Part shown: one piece after another, positions 36,523 to 46,360 of the stretch
Layout: each line of letters begins with the position of its first letter
Numbering within the stretch: position 1 is the first letter of the stretch
Source of the DNA: Actinomycetes bacterium
GTDB taxonomy: Bacteria; Actinomycetota; Actinomycetes; Mycobacteriales; Mycobacteriaceae
Reading direction: 5' to 3'
DNA length: 64,000 bases
Assembly (NCBI GenBank): GCA_023418505.1
Contig: JAEZZR010000015.1
Span: 133,378-197,377 of the forward strand
Notes under the pieces: generated by a model
What the model was told of the DNA's origin: nothing
The model's database searches: none
What the model saw: only the letters and a program-made list of their open reading frames with translations
Program-made: the position numbers and the translations under genes

Positions 36523-38031
36523 ATGACTGCTGCATTTACCGATGATCTGATGGAGTACACCGAAGTGCTCGAGCGCTTCGAGCCAGTAATGGGCATGGAA
36601 GTCCACGTGGAACTGGCCACGGAAACGAAGATGTTTTCGGCCTCTTCCGCCCATTTTGGAGCTGCTCCGAACAGCAATGTGGATCCGTGCAGCTTAGGCC
36701 TTCCGGGCGCTCTACCCGTGGTGAACCGGAAGGGTGTGGAGTGGGCGATTAAGATCGGCCTGGCTCTGAACTGCGAAATTGCAGAATCTTCCCGCTTTGC
36801 GCGCAAGAATTACTTCTACCCGGATCAGCCGAAGAACTACCAGATCTCGCAGTACGACGAACCGATTGCGTTTAACGGACATCTGGACGTAGTGCTTGAC
36901 GACGGCACCCCATGGCGCATCGAGATCGAACGTGCGCACATGGAAGAAGACACCGGTAAGTTAACGCACTTGGGTGGCGCCACTGGCCGTATCCATGGCG
37001 CAACTCGCTCTCTGGTGGACTGCAACCGTGCTGGCGTGCCGCTAATCGAGATTGTCACCAAGCCGATTATTGGTGCTGGCGAGCGCGCCCCTGAAGTTGC
37101 CCGCGCTTATGTTGCAGCGTTGCGCGATCTGGTAAAGGCTCTGGGTGTCTCTGATGCGCGTATGGATCAGGGGTCGATGCGTGTGGATTCGAACGTCTCC
37201 CTGCGCCCGGTGGGCCAGGAGGAATTCGGTACCCGCACGGAGACCAAGAACATCAACTCGTTGAAGTCTGTAGAGCAGGCGGTGCGCTACGAGATGCAGC
37301 GTCAGGCAGCAGTATTGGTTTCCGGTGGTTCGATCCTCCAGGAAACGCGCCACTATCAGGAAGCTGATGGTTCTACCTCTGCAGGCCGTATTAAGGAAAC
37401 TGCAGAAGACTACCGCTACTTCAACGATCCAGATTTGCCACCAGTGCTGGCACCGCGGGAGTGGGTTGAAGAGATCCGCGCTTCCTTGCCAGAGCTGCCC
37501 TGGGTACGTCGCGCTCGTATCCAGAAGGAATGGGGCATCAAGGACGAGGAGATGCGCGACCTGGTCAACGCCGGTGCGCTCGACTTGATCGTGGAGACTG
37601 TTGAAGCTGGTGCGAAGCCTGCCGAAGCTCGCTCTTGGTGGGTGGCTTACCTGGCACAGAAGGCCAACGAGCAAGGCGTAGAGCTCGCCGCTTTGAACAT
37701 CACTCCAGCTCAAGTGGCTCGCGTCTGCCAGTTGGTCAACGAAGGCAAGCTGACGAACAAGCTCGCCCGCACCGCTGTCGACGGCGTGCTTGCCGGCGAA
37801 GGCGATGTCGACCAGGTGGTCGCTGATCGCGGTTTGGAAGTAGTGCGTGACGACGGAGCAATCGAAGCAGCCGTCGACGAAGCTTTGGCCGCCAATCCAG
37901 ACATTGTGGAGAAGTACCGCGCAGGCAACAAGAAAGTCACCGGTGCCATTGTTGGTGCCGTGATGAAAGCAACGCGTGGTAAGGCCGATCCAGCTCAGGT
38001 CAACCAGCTAATTGCCAAGAAGCTGAGCTAG
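36523..38031 (+). CDS. gatB: Asp/Glu-tRNA amidotransferase subunit B
   Basis: GatB activates the misacylated tRNA for amidation. Signature YFYPDQPKNYQISQYDEPI and MGMEVHVELATETKMFS are intact, as is the C-terminal tail domain (AAVDEALAANPDIVEKYRAG). The TTG at 36514 is also in frame, but the ATG at 36523 gives the family start MTAAF; 502 residues. It lies about 6 kb from gatA, with the pfkA/YkvI block between, and its stop overlaps the convergent lipoprotein gene. Confidence 0.96.
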   Translation: MTAAFTDDLMEYTEVLERFEPVMGMEVHVELATETKMFSASSAHFGAAPNSNVDPCSLGLPGALPVVNRKGVEWAIKIGLALNCEIAESSRFARKNYFYPDQPKNYQISQYDEPIAFNGHLDVVLDDGTPWRIEIERAHMEEDTGKLTHLGGATGRIHGATRSLVDCNRAGVPLIEIVTKPIIGAGERAPEVARAYVAALRDLVKALGVSDARMDQGSMRVDSNVSLRPVGQEEFGTRTETKNINSLKSVEQAVRYEMQRQAAVLVSGGSILQETRHYQEADGSTSAGRIKETAEDYRYFNDPDLPPVLAPREWVEEIRASLPELPWVRRARIQKEWGIKDEEMRDLVNAGALDLIVETVEAGAKPAEARSWWVAYLAQKANEQGVELAALNITPAQVARVCQLVNEGKLTNKLARTAVDGVLAGEGDVDQVVADRGLEVVRDDGAIEAAVDEALAANPDIVEKYRAGNKKVTGAIVGAVMKATRGKADPAQVNQLIAKKLS

Positions 38032-39089
38032 TCTTTCGACTCCAGGTCTATACCGGCTAAACGCATCCGGAACACCCGGTCATCTTTATTGCCCGGTGTG
38101 TGCCCTGTGCCGACGCGTACCGGGGCTTTGTTGGCTGTACCGCCCCAGACCTCGATGCCTTGGGCGCTAAAAACTGCGGCGACAGATTCCACGTGGCCGA
38201 ATTCGCCATCAACCAAAACCTCGGGCGAGCTAGAGACTTGCCAGGAGGGCAACCCCACCGGATCGTCGTTAGGTTCAATTCCGATGGCAACCACGCGCTG
38301 GGCATCGGGAATTGCCACGACGACCTTGTCGCCTGCGACGGCACAGCCGGCAATCGAATTATCCAGATCGATGCCACCAATAGGCTCCAGCAGGCCGCCC
38401 GACCACTGCACCAATTGCGGCCTGCCATCGAGAATAACCGTGGCAAGCGGTGGCATATCTGGCAGTGGTAGGGGATTGTGGCAAAACGCCTGGAATTGAA
38501 TGTCGGGATCACCGGCAAGTAAGCGTGTGGGCTCGCCACGACGCGGATCAAAGTAGATGCCTAAGGTCTCTGGGTTGGCTTCCGAAAAGTCTTGGATTGT
38601 GTGCCCACCGCCAGGCAACAACGTGAGGCGGTTGATGGTGCCGTCGTTAAGTAAAACGAAGACTTGACCATCTTCTACCACGGTCGGAGAGGCCAGCAGC
38701 TGTTTAATCCCGATGCCCAGCTCGGCGAGTTGCACCGGAGGTGTCCCGGGAGTCACGCGCCAGAGGTGACCCGTTTCGGTCGCGGCGATCGCGGTGTTGG
38801 GGCTGGCGCCAACAACGTCGGTGATGTAGTCCAGGCAGGCAGCTAAGGTGACATCATCGATGGCGCAGGGCTCATCGTTGCGCTCGGCGGTGTGCGTGGG
38901 AGCGGCAGCTTCTGGCAGTTCGGGGCTATCGAATTTCGGCATTCGAATGCCGGTGGGTTCGGCCTCGACGGGGGTGAACTGGCTGTCCACCGCATTATCA
39001 GCCATGCATCCTGCCGTGGTGGCCGCGACGAATGCCACACTGGCAGCAGCGAGGGCTGGAGTGAAGCGGCGCCGGCGGTGGAACGTCAT
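38028..39089 (-). CDS. Putative lipoprotein, LppZ-like (beta-propeller type)
   Basis: A protein of 353 residues with a basic N terminus, signal helix and lipobox TTAGC (Cys28), followed by a Pro-rich linker and repeated beta segments (VVEDGQVFVLLNDGTINRL; LATVILDGRPQLVQW). The position next to gatB and the size recall mycobacterial LppZ, a glucose/sorbosone dehydrogenase-like lipoprotein; homology is inferred, not demonstrated. Its stop overlaps that of gatB by 4 bp, tail to tail. Confidence 0.7.
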   Translation of the reverse strand: MTFHRRRRFTPALAAASVAFVAATTAGCMADNAVDSQFTPVEAEPTGIRMPKFDSPELPEAAAPTHTAERNDEPCAIDDVTLAACLDYITDVVGASPNTAIAATETGHLWRVTPGTPPVQLAELGIGIKQLLASPTVVEDGQVFVLLNDGTINRLTLLPGGGHTIQDFSEANPETLGIYFDPRRGEPTRLLAGDPDIQFQAFCHNPLPLPDMPPLATVILDGRPQLVQWSGGLLEPIGGIDLDNSIAGCAVAGDKVVVAIPDAQRVVAIGIEPNDDPVGLPSWQVSSSPEVLVDGEFGHVESVAAVFSAQGIEVWGGTANKAPVRVGTGHTPGNKDDRVFRMRLAGIDLESKD

Positions 39090-39177
39090 GGTTGCCTACT
39101 CTACCGCCGACGGCGTGCGGGCCGGTGTGCTGCGTTAGATGCACCGCTAAACCATGGTGGCTTAATCTGAAAGCATC

Positions 39178-39876
39178 ATGAAGGCAATTCTGTGGGATAT
39201 GGACGGAACCCTGGTGGACAGCGAGCCACTCTGGGCGATAGCAATCTACGAACTCGGCGAGGCTATGGGTAAGCCGCTGACGGAGGAGGTGCGACTGAAA
39301 ACCGTCGGTGCTACTACGCCTGCGACGGTGCAGATTTGTGCCGACTACGCTGGGGTGACGCTCACGGACGAAAAGCGTGATGAGTGGGTGGCGTGGGTAT
39401 TTCGTAGGGTTAGCCAGCTGTTATCGCAGCAGCTTGAGTTTCGTCCTGGGATCCCAGAGATCCTCCGCCAGGCCAAAGAAGCCGGTATCGGCATGGCACT
39501 GGTGACGAATACCGCGCGCACGCTCACCGACGTAAGCCTGCAGTCCATCGGCACTGAACACTTTGCGTTTACCCTGTGCGGGGATGAGGTAGCTCAAGGC
39601 AAACCCGCGCCCGATATTTATGCCGAAGCTGTTCGGCGCTTTGGGCTAACCCCTGATGAATGTCTCGTCGTTGAGGATTCTGGAGCCGGCATGCAGGCGG
39701 GGCTTGCGGCGGGATGCCGCGTACTAGGAATCCCAGAGCAACCCTCTACCCAGGTACCGGAAGGCGTGAAGACGCTAGACGAAATGCGCCCAGGCACACG
39801 CGATTTAGGGCAGTTGAATCTCTTCGACCTGCAGGAGATCTACGCGCGCCTGCCTGAAGGCCTTAACCGGTATTAG
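39178..39876 (+). CDS. HAD-superfamily phosphatase
   Basis: A 232-residue HAD hydrolase of the beta-phosphoglucomutase-like class: nucleophile motif WDMDGTLVDSEP, Thr motif ALVTNTA, Lys in GKPAPDIYAEA, and acidic motif VVEDSGAGMQAGLAAG. A helical cap domain lies between residues 15 and 80. Substrate not predictable. It is divergent from the LppZ-like gene. Confidence 0.88.
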   Translation: MKAILWDMDGTLVDSEPLWAIAIYELGEAMGKPLTEEVRLKTVGATTPATVQICADYAGVTLTDEKRDEWVAWVFRRVSQLLSQQLEFRPGIPEILRQAKEAGIGMALVTNTARTLTDVSLQSIGTEHFAFTLCGDEVAQGKPAPDIYAEAVRRFGLTPDECLVVEDSGAGMQAGLAAGCRVLGIPEQPSTQVPEGVKTLDEMRPGTRDLGQLNLFDLQEIYARLPEGLNRY

Positions 39877-39899
39877 TGTTAAGAGTTAGAACGGGTTTG

Positions 39900-39943
39900 T
39901 ACACCAAACGTGTAGGAACTCGCTTGGGCAGTACCACCTGCCC
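39900..39943. promoter_or_regulatory. Two inverted repeats upstream of aspA
   Basis: TACAC-CAAAC-GTGTA (39900-39914) and GGGCAG/CTGCCC (39926-39931 with 39938-39943) lie in the 158-bp gap before aspA. Neither is followed by a T run. They may be operators or a leader hairpin controlling the aspA-dcu unit; regulator unknown. Confidence 0.35.
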
Positions 39944-40034
39944 GTATCCATTAATTGAAAACTGTTGGCCGAAACCATCGAGCAACAACAAAACAGCAAC
40001 AGATCAACAGATCTAGAAACGCAAGGAGCACGTC

Positions 40035-41579
40035 GTGTCTGAGACTCCGATTCCATCCCCGTCTTCGTCCACCGCCCACACTGGCAAGGTGATTAGCTCC
40101 ACGGACATCATCACGTCTGCGGAGACCCACTCCCAAAAGGCTCGCAACGCCGAGCGCTTCCGCACCGAAGTGGATCTGCTGGGCACAATGCAGGTTCCAG
40201 AAGATGCGTACTACGGTGTGCATACCTTGCGTGCGGTGGATAACTTCCAGATTTCGCGCACGAACATCAACCACGTCCCGGAGTTCATCCGCGGCATGGT
40301 GATGGTGAAGAAGGCCGCTGCAATGGCTAACCGCGACGTGCACGCCCTGCCAGCAAAGAAGGCCGAGGCCATCATCTGGGCGTGCGATCAGATCATTGAC
40401 CTGCACCGTTGCATGGATCAGTTCCCGATCGACGTCTTCCAGGGCGGGGCCGGCACCAGTGTAAACATGAATACCAACGAGGTGGTTGCCAACCTCGCGT
40501 TGGAATACCTGGGTGAGCCTAAGGGCGCTTACGACGTTATTAATCCAAACGACGACGTCAATATGTCGCAGTCAACTAATGACGCGTACCCCACGGGATT
40601 CCGCCTCGGCCTGCATTTTGCTCTGGATCAGCTGATTAACCACTTGGATGCTTTGGAGCGTGCGTTCCTGGCGAAGGGTAAGGAGTTCAAGGGCATTTTG
40701 AAGATGGGTCGTACCCAGCTTCAAGATGCAGTGCCAATGTCTTTGGGACAAGAATTCCGTGCCTTTGGTATGAACCTTGCTGAAGAGCGCATTCAGCTCG
40801 AACGTGCCCAAGAGCACCTGCGTGAGATGAACATGGGTGCTACCGCTATTGGTACCGGCGTGAATACGCCTCCGGGATACCAGGATGCTGTGATTCGTGC
40901 TTTGAGCGAGATATCGGGACTAGACATCAAGCCTTCGCGCGACTTGATTGAAGCCACTAGCGATACCGGCGCCTATGTCAACGCCCATGCTGCGGTCAAG
41001 CGCGTGGCCATGAAGCTATCGAAGATTTGTAATGACCTGCGTTTGCTGTCTTCGGGCCCTCGCGCCGGGCTCAATGAGATCAACCTGCCAGAGCGCCAGG
41101 CTGGTTCGTCGATCATGCCGGCCAAGGTTAACCCTGTGATCCCGGAAGTGGTCAATCAGATCTGCTTTAAAGTCTTCGGCAATGATGTGACTGTCTCTAT
41201 GGCTGCCGAGGCTGGCCAGCTGCAGCTCAACGTCATGGAACCGGTTATCGCGCAGTGCGTGTTCGAATCGGTGCGTTTCCTTGCTCGTGCTTGCACCACC
41301 TTGCGCACTCTGTGCGTGGTGGGGATCACCGCAAATCCTGAAGTGTGCCGGGCTTATGTGGATAATTCCATCGGTATCATTACCTATCTGAACCCGCTTA
41401 TTGGCCACCACAATGGTGACGTTATCGGTAAGGAAGCTGCCCGCACCGGCCGTTCCGTTCGTGAACTGGTCAAGGAAAAGGGGCTGCTGGATGATGCCAC
41501 CTTGGATGAGGTCTTAAGCGCCGAGAACCTCCTTAACCCAACCTTCCAGGGCAAGCTGTACAAAGAAGGCGAAGAATAA
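40035..41579 (+). CDS. aspA: Aspartate ammonia-lyase
   Basis: AspA converts aspartate to fumarate and ammonia. The 514-residue protein carries the fumarase/aspartase signature GSSIMPAKVNP and the segments GGAGTSVNMNTNEV, MSQSTNDAYPTGFR and GRTQLQDAVPMSLG. The GTG start follows AAGGAG. The first ~45 residues are Ser/Thr-rich and not conserved, as in C. glutamicum AspA. A C4-dicarboxylate carrier gene follows after 2 bp. Confidence 0.96.
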   Translation: MSETPIPSPSSSTAHTGKVISSTDIITSAETHSQKARNAERFRTEVDLLGTMQVPEDAYYGVHTLRAVDNFQISRTNINHVPEFIRGMVMVKKAAAMANRDVHALPAKKAEAIIWACDQIIDLHRCMDQFPIDVFQGGAGTSVNMNTNEVVANLALEYLGEPKGAYDVINPNDDVNMSQSTNDAYPTGFRLGLHFALDQLINHLDALERAFLAKGKEFKGILKMGRTQLQDAVPMSLGQEFRAFGMNLAEERIQLERAQEHLREMNMGATAIGTGVNTPPGYQDAVIRALSEISGLDIKPSRDLIEATSDTGAYVNAHAAVKRVAMKLSKICNDLRLLSSGPRAGLNEINLPERQAGSSIMPAKVNPVIPEVVNQICFKVFGNDVTVSMAAEAGQLQLNVMEPVIAQCVFESVRFLARACTTLRTLCVVGITANPEVCRAYVDNSIGIITYLNPLIGHHNGDVIGKEAARTGRSVRELVKEKGLLDDATLDEVLSAENLLNPTFQGKLYKEGEE

Positions 41580-41581
41580 GC

Positions 41582-42886
41582 ATGCTGCTGATTCACCTCA
41601 TTATTCTCTTCGGCGCCATCATTCTGGGTGCGCGCAAAGGCTCCATTGGCATCGGCATGGCAGGTGGCGTTGGTGTCTTACTACTCGGTCTCACGGGTAT
41701 CACCGTGGATCGCGAACAAATCCCATGGGATGTTATCGGCATCATCATGGCTGTGATTGCTGCCATTGCTGCGATGCAGCGCGTCGGTGGCATGGACTAC
41801 TTGGTGTACCTGGCAGAAAAGCTGTTGCGCAGTAATCCGAAGCGCGTCACCTTTTACGCTCCAGTAGTTACCTACCTGATGACGCTATTCGCCGGCACCG
41901 GCCACACCGCATTTTCCACGCTTCCAGTGATCTCGGAAGTAGCTAAAGAAGGCGGAGTCCGTCCTTCCCGGCCATTATCTGCTGCCGTTGTGATGTCGCA
42001 GGTTGCAATTACGGCCTCGCCGATTTCTGCGGCCGTGGTGTTGATGGCTGATCTGCTGTCGCCACATGGTGTGGATTACCTGCAGATTCTGGCCATCATT
42101 ATCCCAGGAACCGCGCTAGCCATTATCCCAACTGCGCTGGTAGCTAATATGCAGGGCAAGCCACTTGATCAGGATCCCGTCTACCAGCAGCGTCTAGCTG
42201 ATGGTTTGGTATCTCAGCCGGATCACTCCAGCTATGTTCCAACTGCTGCGGCGAAGCGTTCGGTGGCCGTGTTCTTGGGTGCCGTGCTGGTTGTGATGGT
42301 TTACGCCACGATTATTTCGGATCAGGTTGGTCTGATCACCGATCCACACTTGGGACGCAACGAAGCCATCATGGCAATCATGCTTAGCGCTGGCTTGGTG
42401 ATCCTCGCTCTTGGCAAGGCCAATGCAGCTGACGTTCTAGAAACCCCAGTGTTCCGCTCTGGCATGTCGGCTTGTGTCTGTGTGCTTGGTGTGGCCTGGT
42501 TGGGAACCACCTTCATTGACCACTACCTGGACAACATCACCGGGGTAGCTAGCGACGTTCTCGATTCCTCGCCATGGCTGCTCGCTGTAGTGCTGTTCTT
42601 GGCTGCAAGCTTGCTGTACTCGCAGGCTGCTACCACCAAGGCTTTGATGCCAGCGGCATTGGCGATTGGTGTCAGCCCGCTAACCGCAGTGGCTGCGTTC
42701 CCAGCAGTATCTGCGCTATTCGTGCTGCCTACGTATCCAACGCTGTTGGCTGCAGTGGAAATGGACGACACTGGCTCCACTCGCATTGGTAACTACGTGT
42801 TCAACCACCCATTCTTGCTGCCAGGCATTGTGGGTATCGCTAGCTCCGTGGCATTCTGCTTCGGCATTGGTGCGCTAGTGCTGTAG
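41582..42886 (+). CDS. Anaerobic C4-dicarboxylate transporter (DcuA/DcuB family)
   Basis: A 434-residue protein with 10-12 membrane helices of the Dcu family: MLLIHLIILFGAIILGARKG, TLFAGTGHTAFSTLPVISEVA and MSQVAITASPISAAVV. Dcu carriers exchange fumarate, aspartate and succinate. Tight linkage to aspA suggests aspartate uptake, fumarate formation and succinate export during oxygen limitation. A strong terminator follows. Confidence 0.9.
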   Translation: MLLIHLIILFGAIILGARKGSIGIGMAGGVGVLLLGLTGITVDREQIPWDVIGIIMAVIAAIAAMQRVGGMDYLVYLAEKLLRSNPKRVTFYAPVVTYLMTLFAGTGHTAFSTLPVISEVAKEGGVRPSRPLSAAVVMSQVAITASPISAAVVLMADLLSPHGVDYLQILAIIIPGTALAIIPTALVANMQGKPLDQDPVYQQRLADGLVSQPDHSSYVPTAAAKRSVAVFLGAVLVVMVYATIISDQVGLITDPHLGRNEAIMAIMLSAGLVILALGKANAADVLETPVFRSGMSACVCVLGVAWLGTTFIDHYLDNITGVASDVLDSSPWLLAVVLFLAASLLYSQAATTKALMPAALAIGVSPLTAVAAFPAVSALFVLPTYPTLLAAVEMDDTGSTRIGNYVFNHPFLLPGIVGIASSVAFCFGIGALVL

Positions 42887-42905
42887 TCCGCGCTTGCGGA
42901 TTGCT

Positions 42906-42942
42906 TCCCGCGAGGGCTTACTTTCTCGCGGGATTACTTTTT
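42906..42942 (+). terminator. Terminator of the aspA-dcu operon
   Basis: TCCCGCGAG (42906-42914) and CTCGCGGGA (42925-42933) form a perfect 9-bp stem, followed by TTACTTTTT. A smaller hairpin (TCCGC/GCGGA) lies just before it. This hairpin also argues that the DoxX gene starts later, at 43000. Confidence 0.88.
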
Positions 42943-42999
42943 GGTCACACTGGGCGCGGGAAAGGTTGCCCAGTGTGTTTTGCTTCTATGGTGGTTGGC

Positions 43000-44298
43000 A
43001 TGACGAAGAAGAATCACAAACCGGAGCAGGGTAATCCCGAAGTAGTTCGTGATTTAGATGATCACCTCGACGACGACTTGCCAACCTTCCAAACTTCCGA
43101 AGACGTAGCTTCCGACGACGCACTTGAGACCAACGACGGTCGCGTCACCGCCGATGACGTTACTTCCGACGAAGCCGATGCCATTAGTGCCGGCAGCAAT
43201 AGTGCGAGCAGCGATGCATCCACGGAAGATTCGGTGCACCTCGGGCAGGAGCTCGAACCAGAACCAGAGCCAGTGCGCCGGGGTGATCCTTATAAAGCCT
43301 CGGGGCGGGCGGCACCACGGGTGATTGCTCCTTTAGCGCCGAAGGCAGATTACCGGGATGCTGATGCGGACTTCGCATCGGACGAAGACTCGGAAACCGA
43401 GTACATTCCGCGCAGTGGTCAGGTGGCCGGCGCTTACGACGGCAGCCCCGCAGAAGCTGATACCGGCGTCCATCCAGCTGCCCGCGCAAGCGAAGCTGGA
43501 GCCGAATTAGACCGCGATGGTGATCGCGACCTAGACCGCGATGTTTACGATGACTCCGATGAGCAACGCACTGCACTGCTTACCGCGGCACCACTAGCTG
43601 GAGGTGCTGCTGCCGGCGGGGCAGCCGCGACCGGCGCTACTGCACAGACAACCGCGATGCCACGCAATGATCTGGGCGTTTATGACGACCGCGACTTTGA
43701 AGACGAGCCTCTAGCCACCCAACCGGGACAGATCGCTTATGAAGAAGATGAGTATGAAGAGATCGAATACCGTCGCGGTACGTTAGACCTCGGGTTGTTG
43801 CTCCTGCGTTTAGGCGTAGGCGGTCTTTTGCTGCTGCAAGGGCTGGCAGCATTCTTCCAGCTCGGGGGCAACGAAGGTGTAGCAGCACTGGAAAACCAGT
43901 TCGTGGCGCAGAATTTCTCCTTCGGCGCAGTCTTAGCCACCGCCATTCCAACGATCCAGGTTGTCGCTGGTGCGCTATTGATCTTCGGATTAGCCACGCC
44001 ACTAGGTGCCTCGCTGGCATTAGCGGTTAGCGCTTATATGTCCATGTTCGAAGTTGCCCAATCCGGCCTGGGCTGGTCGATCCTAGGAGATAATGCAGCA
44101 GCAATTCAGATGCAGCTGCTGTTCACCATCGCAGCGGTAGCACTGCAATTTACCGGTCCGGGACGTTACGGCGTGGATCTGACCCGTGGTTGGGCTACGC
44201 GTCCACTGGCTAGCTCCTGGATTTTCGCTCTGCTTGGCGTAGCTGGAGCGGTAGTGGCTTGGTACGCTACCGCCGGCACCTGGCCATTCGTCGGATAG
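43000..44298 (+). CDS. DoxX-family membrane protein with long acidic N-terminal region
   Basis: A 432-residue protein. The first ~255 residues are acidic, rich in Asp, Glu, Ser and Ala, and probably disordered; the last ~165 form a DoxX domain with four membrane helices (DLGLLLLRLGVGGLLLLQGL onward). The ATG at 43000 is chosen because earlier in-frame starts lie in the terminator. The stop is directly abutted by that of ilvD on the other strand. Function unknown; DoxX proteins are linked to redox or thiol stress in mycobacteria. Confidence 0.8.
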   Translation: MTKKNHKPEQGNPEVVRDLDDHLDDDLPTFQTSEDVASDDALETNDGRVTADDVTSDEADAISAGSNSASSDASTEDSVHLGQELEPEPEPVRRGDPYKASGRAAPRVIAPLAPKADYRDADADFASDEDSETEYIPRSGQVAGAYDGSPAEADTGVHPAARASEAGAELDRDGDRDLDRDVYDDSDEQRTALLTAAPLAGGAAAGGAAATGATAQTTAMPRNDLGVYDDRDFEDEPLATQPGQIAYEEDEYEEIEYRRGTLDLGLLLLRLGVGGLLLLQGLAAFFQLGGNEGVAALENQFVAQNFSFGAVLATAIPTIQVVAGALLIFGLATPLGASLALAVSAYMSMFEVAQSGLGWSILGDNAAAIQMQLLFTIAAVALQFTGPGRYGVDLTRGWATRPLASSWIFALLGVAGAVVAWYATAGTWPFVG

Positions 44299-46143
44299 CT
44301 AATCCACCACGCGCACAGCGCCCTTGTCTGCACTGGTTGCCATCTTCGCATAAGCGCGAAGAGCACGAGTGATCTTACGAGGGCGCTTTTTGTGTGGCGT
44401 AAACGGACGTTCTCGCTGCATTTCTTCTTCGCGGCGCCGGGCAAGTTCTTCGTCCGAGACCTTGATTTCTAGGCGACGCTCCGAAACATCGATGTACACC
44501 TCGTCGCCATCGCGAACCAGGCCGATATTTCCGCCCGCAGCTGCTTCCGGCGAGACGTGACCAATCGACAGCCCCGAAGAACCACCAGAGAACCGCCCAT
44601 CAGTGACCAGCGCACATACCTTGCCCAGACCCGCGCCCTTAATGAACGCGGTGGGGTGCAGCATCTCCTGCATACCCGGACCGCCGGAAGGCCCCTCATA
44701 GAGTACGAACAGCACTTCACCAGGCTGGAGAGTGCGCGACAAAATCGTGGCAACCGCTTGTTCTTGGCTTTCGACGACACGCGCCACGCCTTCGAAGTGG
44801 AACTGATCCTCGCCGATACCGGCTGTTTTTAGAATCGCACCATCTTCGGCGATGTTGCCACGTAGTACACAGAGGCCACCTTCCTTGGTGTGCGCGTGCT
44901 CCACGGAGCGGATGCAACCATTTTCCGCATCGGTATCCAGCGATTCCCACCGGTTCGACGTAGAAAATGGCTCGGTGGTACGCACGCCACCGGGTGCGGC
45001 GTAGAACAGCTCGATGGCTTCGTCGGTAGCGGTGCCACTGCGGATATCCCAGTCGGCGAGGTATTGCTCGAACGATGGACTGTGCACAGAATGGACGTCC
45101 GTGTTCAGCAGCCCGGCGCGGTTGAGCTCACCCAGGATCGCAGGAATACCGCCGGCACGGTGGACGTGCTCCATGTAGTAGTCCGAGTTCGGAGCCACCT
45201 TCGACAGACATGGCACTCGACGGGAAATGGCATCAATATCCGAGAGATCGAAGTCGATTTCCCCTTCTTGTGCCGCGGCCAGAATGTGTAACACGGTGTT
45301 AGTGGAACCGCCCATCGCCACATCCAGTGCCATGGCGTTTTCGAAGGCCTTGCGGTTGGCGACATTGCGGGGCAACACGGATTCGTCGCCTTCGTGGTAG
45401 TAACGCTTGGCGATTTCGACGATCAGCGAACCGGCCTTGGTAAACAGTTCTTTGCGGGCAACCTGAGTAGCCAGAGTAGAGCCGTTGCCCGGAAGTGACA
45501 GTCCCAGAGCTTCGGTCAGACAGTTCATCGAGTTGGCGGTAAACATGCCCGAGCAGGAACCGCAGGTAGGGCAGGCGGACTGTTCAATCTTGCTGAGCTG
45601 GTCGTCGTCGATGTTGTCATTAGCCGACGCAGAAATAGCAGACACCAGATCTGAGCCTGGTTTGACCACCCCGTCGATAAGCACCGAAAAACCGGACTCC
45701 ATCGGACCGCCAGAAACAAACACCACCGGGATGTTTAGGCGCAGGGCGGCGTTGAGCATGCCTGGGGTGATCTTGTCGCAGTTAGAGATACACACCAGCG
45801 CATCGGCGGTGTGGGCGTTGACCATGTATTCGACAGAATCGGAAATGATCTCGCGGGACGGCAGCGAGTAGAGCATGCCATCGTGGCCCATAGCGATGCC
45901 GTCATCAACGGCGATGGTGTTGAACTCGCGGGGCACGCCACCGGCGGCAACCACAGCTTCGGCAACGATATCGCCGACATTCTTCAGGTGCACGTGGCCA
46001 GGGACGAACTGAGTGTAGGAGTTGGCGATGGCCACGATGGGTTTGCCGAAGTCATTGTCCGTCATGCCCGTGGCACGCCACAAGGAGCGGGCGCCTGCGG
46101 CATTGCGGCCGGCGGTGGTCACTTTCGATCGTAGGGGGATCAT
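44299..46143 (-). CDS. ilvD: Dihydroxy-acid dehydratase
   Basis: IlvD catalyses the third common step of valine and isoleucine synthesis. The 614-residue protein contains the Fe-S cysteine motifs CISNCDKITPG and CPTCGSCSGMFTANSMNCL and the C-terminal segment VTDGRFSGGSSGLSIGHVSPEAA. AAGGA precedes the ATG. A 36-bp inverted repeat shared with the ilvB upstream region lies 106-141 bp before the start. It is convergent with the DoxX gene with no gap. Confidence 0.97.
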   Translation of the reverse strand: MIPLRSKVTTAGRNAAGARSLWRATGMTDNDFGKPIVAIANSYTQFVPGHVHLKNVGDIVAEAVVAAGGVPREFNTIAVDDGIAMGHDGMLYSLPSREIISDSVEYMVNAHTADALVCISNCDKITPGMLNAALRLNIPVVFVSGGPMESGFSVLIDGVVKPGSDLVSAISASANDNIDDDQLSKIEQSACPTCGSCSGMFTANSMNCLTEALGLSLPGNGSTLATQVARKELFTKAGSLIVEIAKRYYHEGDESVLPRNVANRKAFENAMALDVAMGGSTNTVLHILAAAQEGEIDFDLSDIDAISRRVPCLSKVAPNSDYYMEHVHRAGGIPAILGELNRAGLLNTDVHSVHSPSFEQYLADWDIRSGTATDEAIELFYAAPGGVRTTEPFSTSNRWESLDTDAENGCIRSVEHAHTKEGGLCVLRGNIAEDGAILKTAGIGEDQFHFEGVARVVESQEQAVATILSRTLQPGEVLFVLYEGPSGGPGMQEMLHPTAFIKGAGLGKVCALVTDGRFSGGSSGLSIGHVSPEAAAGGNIGLVRDGDEVYIDVSERRLEIKVSDEELARRREEEMQRERPFTPHKKRPRKITRALRAYAKMATSADKGAVRVVD

Positions 46144-46248
46144 CAGCCCTGTTCCTTACATCATGGGGTCGGTATTTATGGGTGGGTGAGTTTCGGGGAG
46201 TGAGTATATAAGTATTCGGTTTTGTGTACTGGCTACCATAACGCAAAA

Positions 46249-46284
46249 TCTCAAAATATGGACAACTATGACCATATTTTGAGA
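46249..46284. promoter_or_regulatory. Inverted half-sites upstream of ilvD, matching those at ilvB
   Basis: TCTCAAAATATGGAC (46249-46263) and GACCATATTTTGAGA (46270-46284) are inverted 15-bp arms (14 of 15 complementary) around a 6-bp spacer. Both match the arms upstream of ilvB in 12-13 of 15 positions, with opposite orientation relative to the centre. A role as operator for branched-chain amino acid genes is inferred. Read as RNA it could also be an AT-rich terminator of the PH-domain gene. Confidence 0.65.
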
Positions 46285-46360
46285 CGCGCAGTGGTTGGTG
46301 CTCGGGTGATGCTCTGGGTGAGCTCGACGGAGTAGCTCGACGGGGAGCCAGTTCGAAAGG

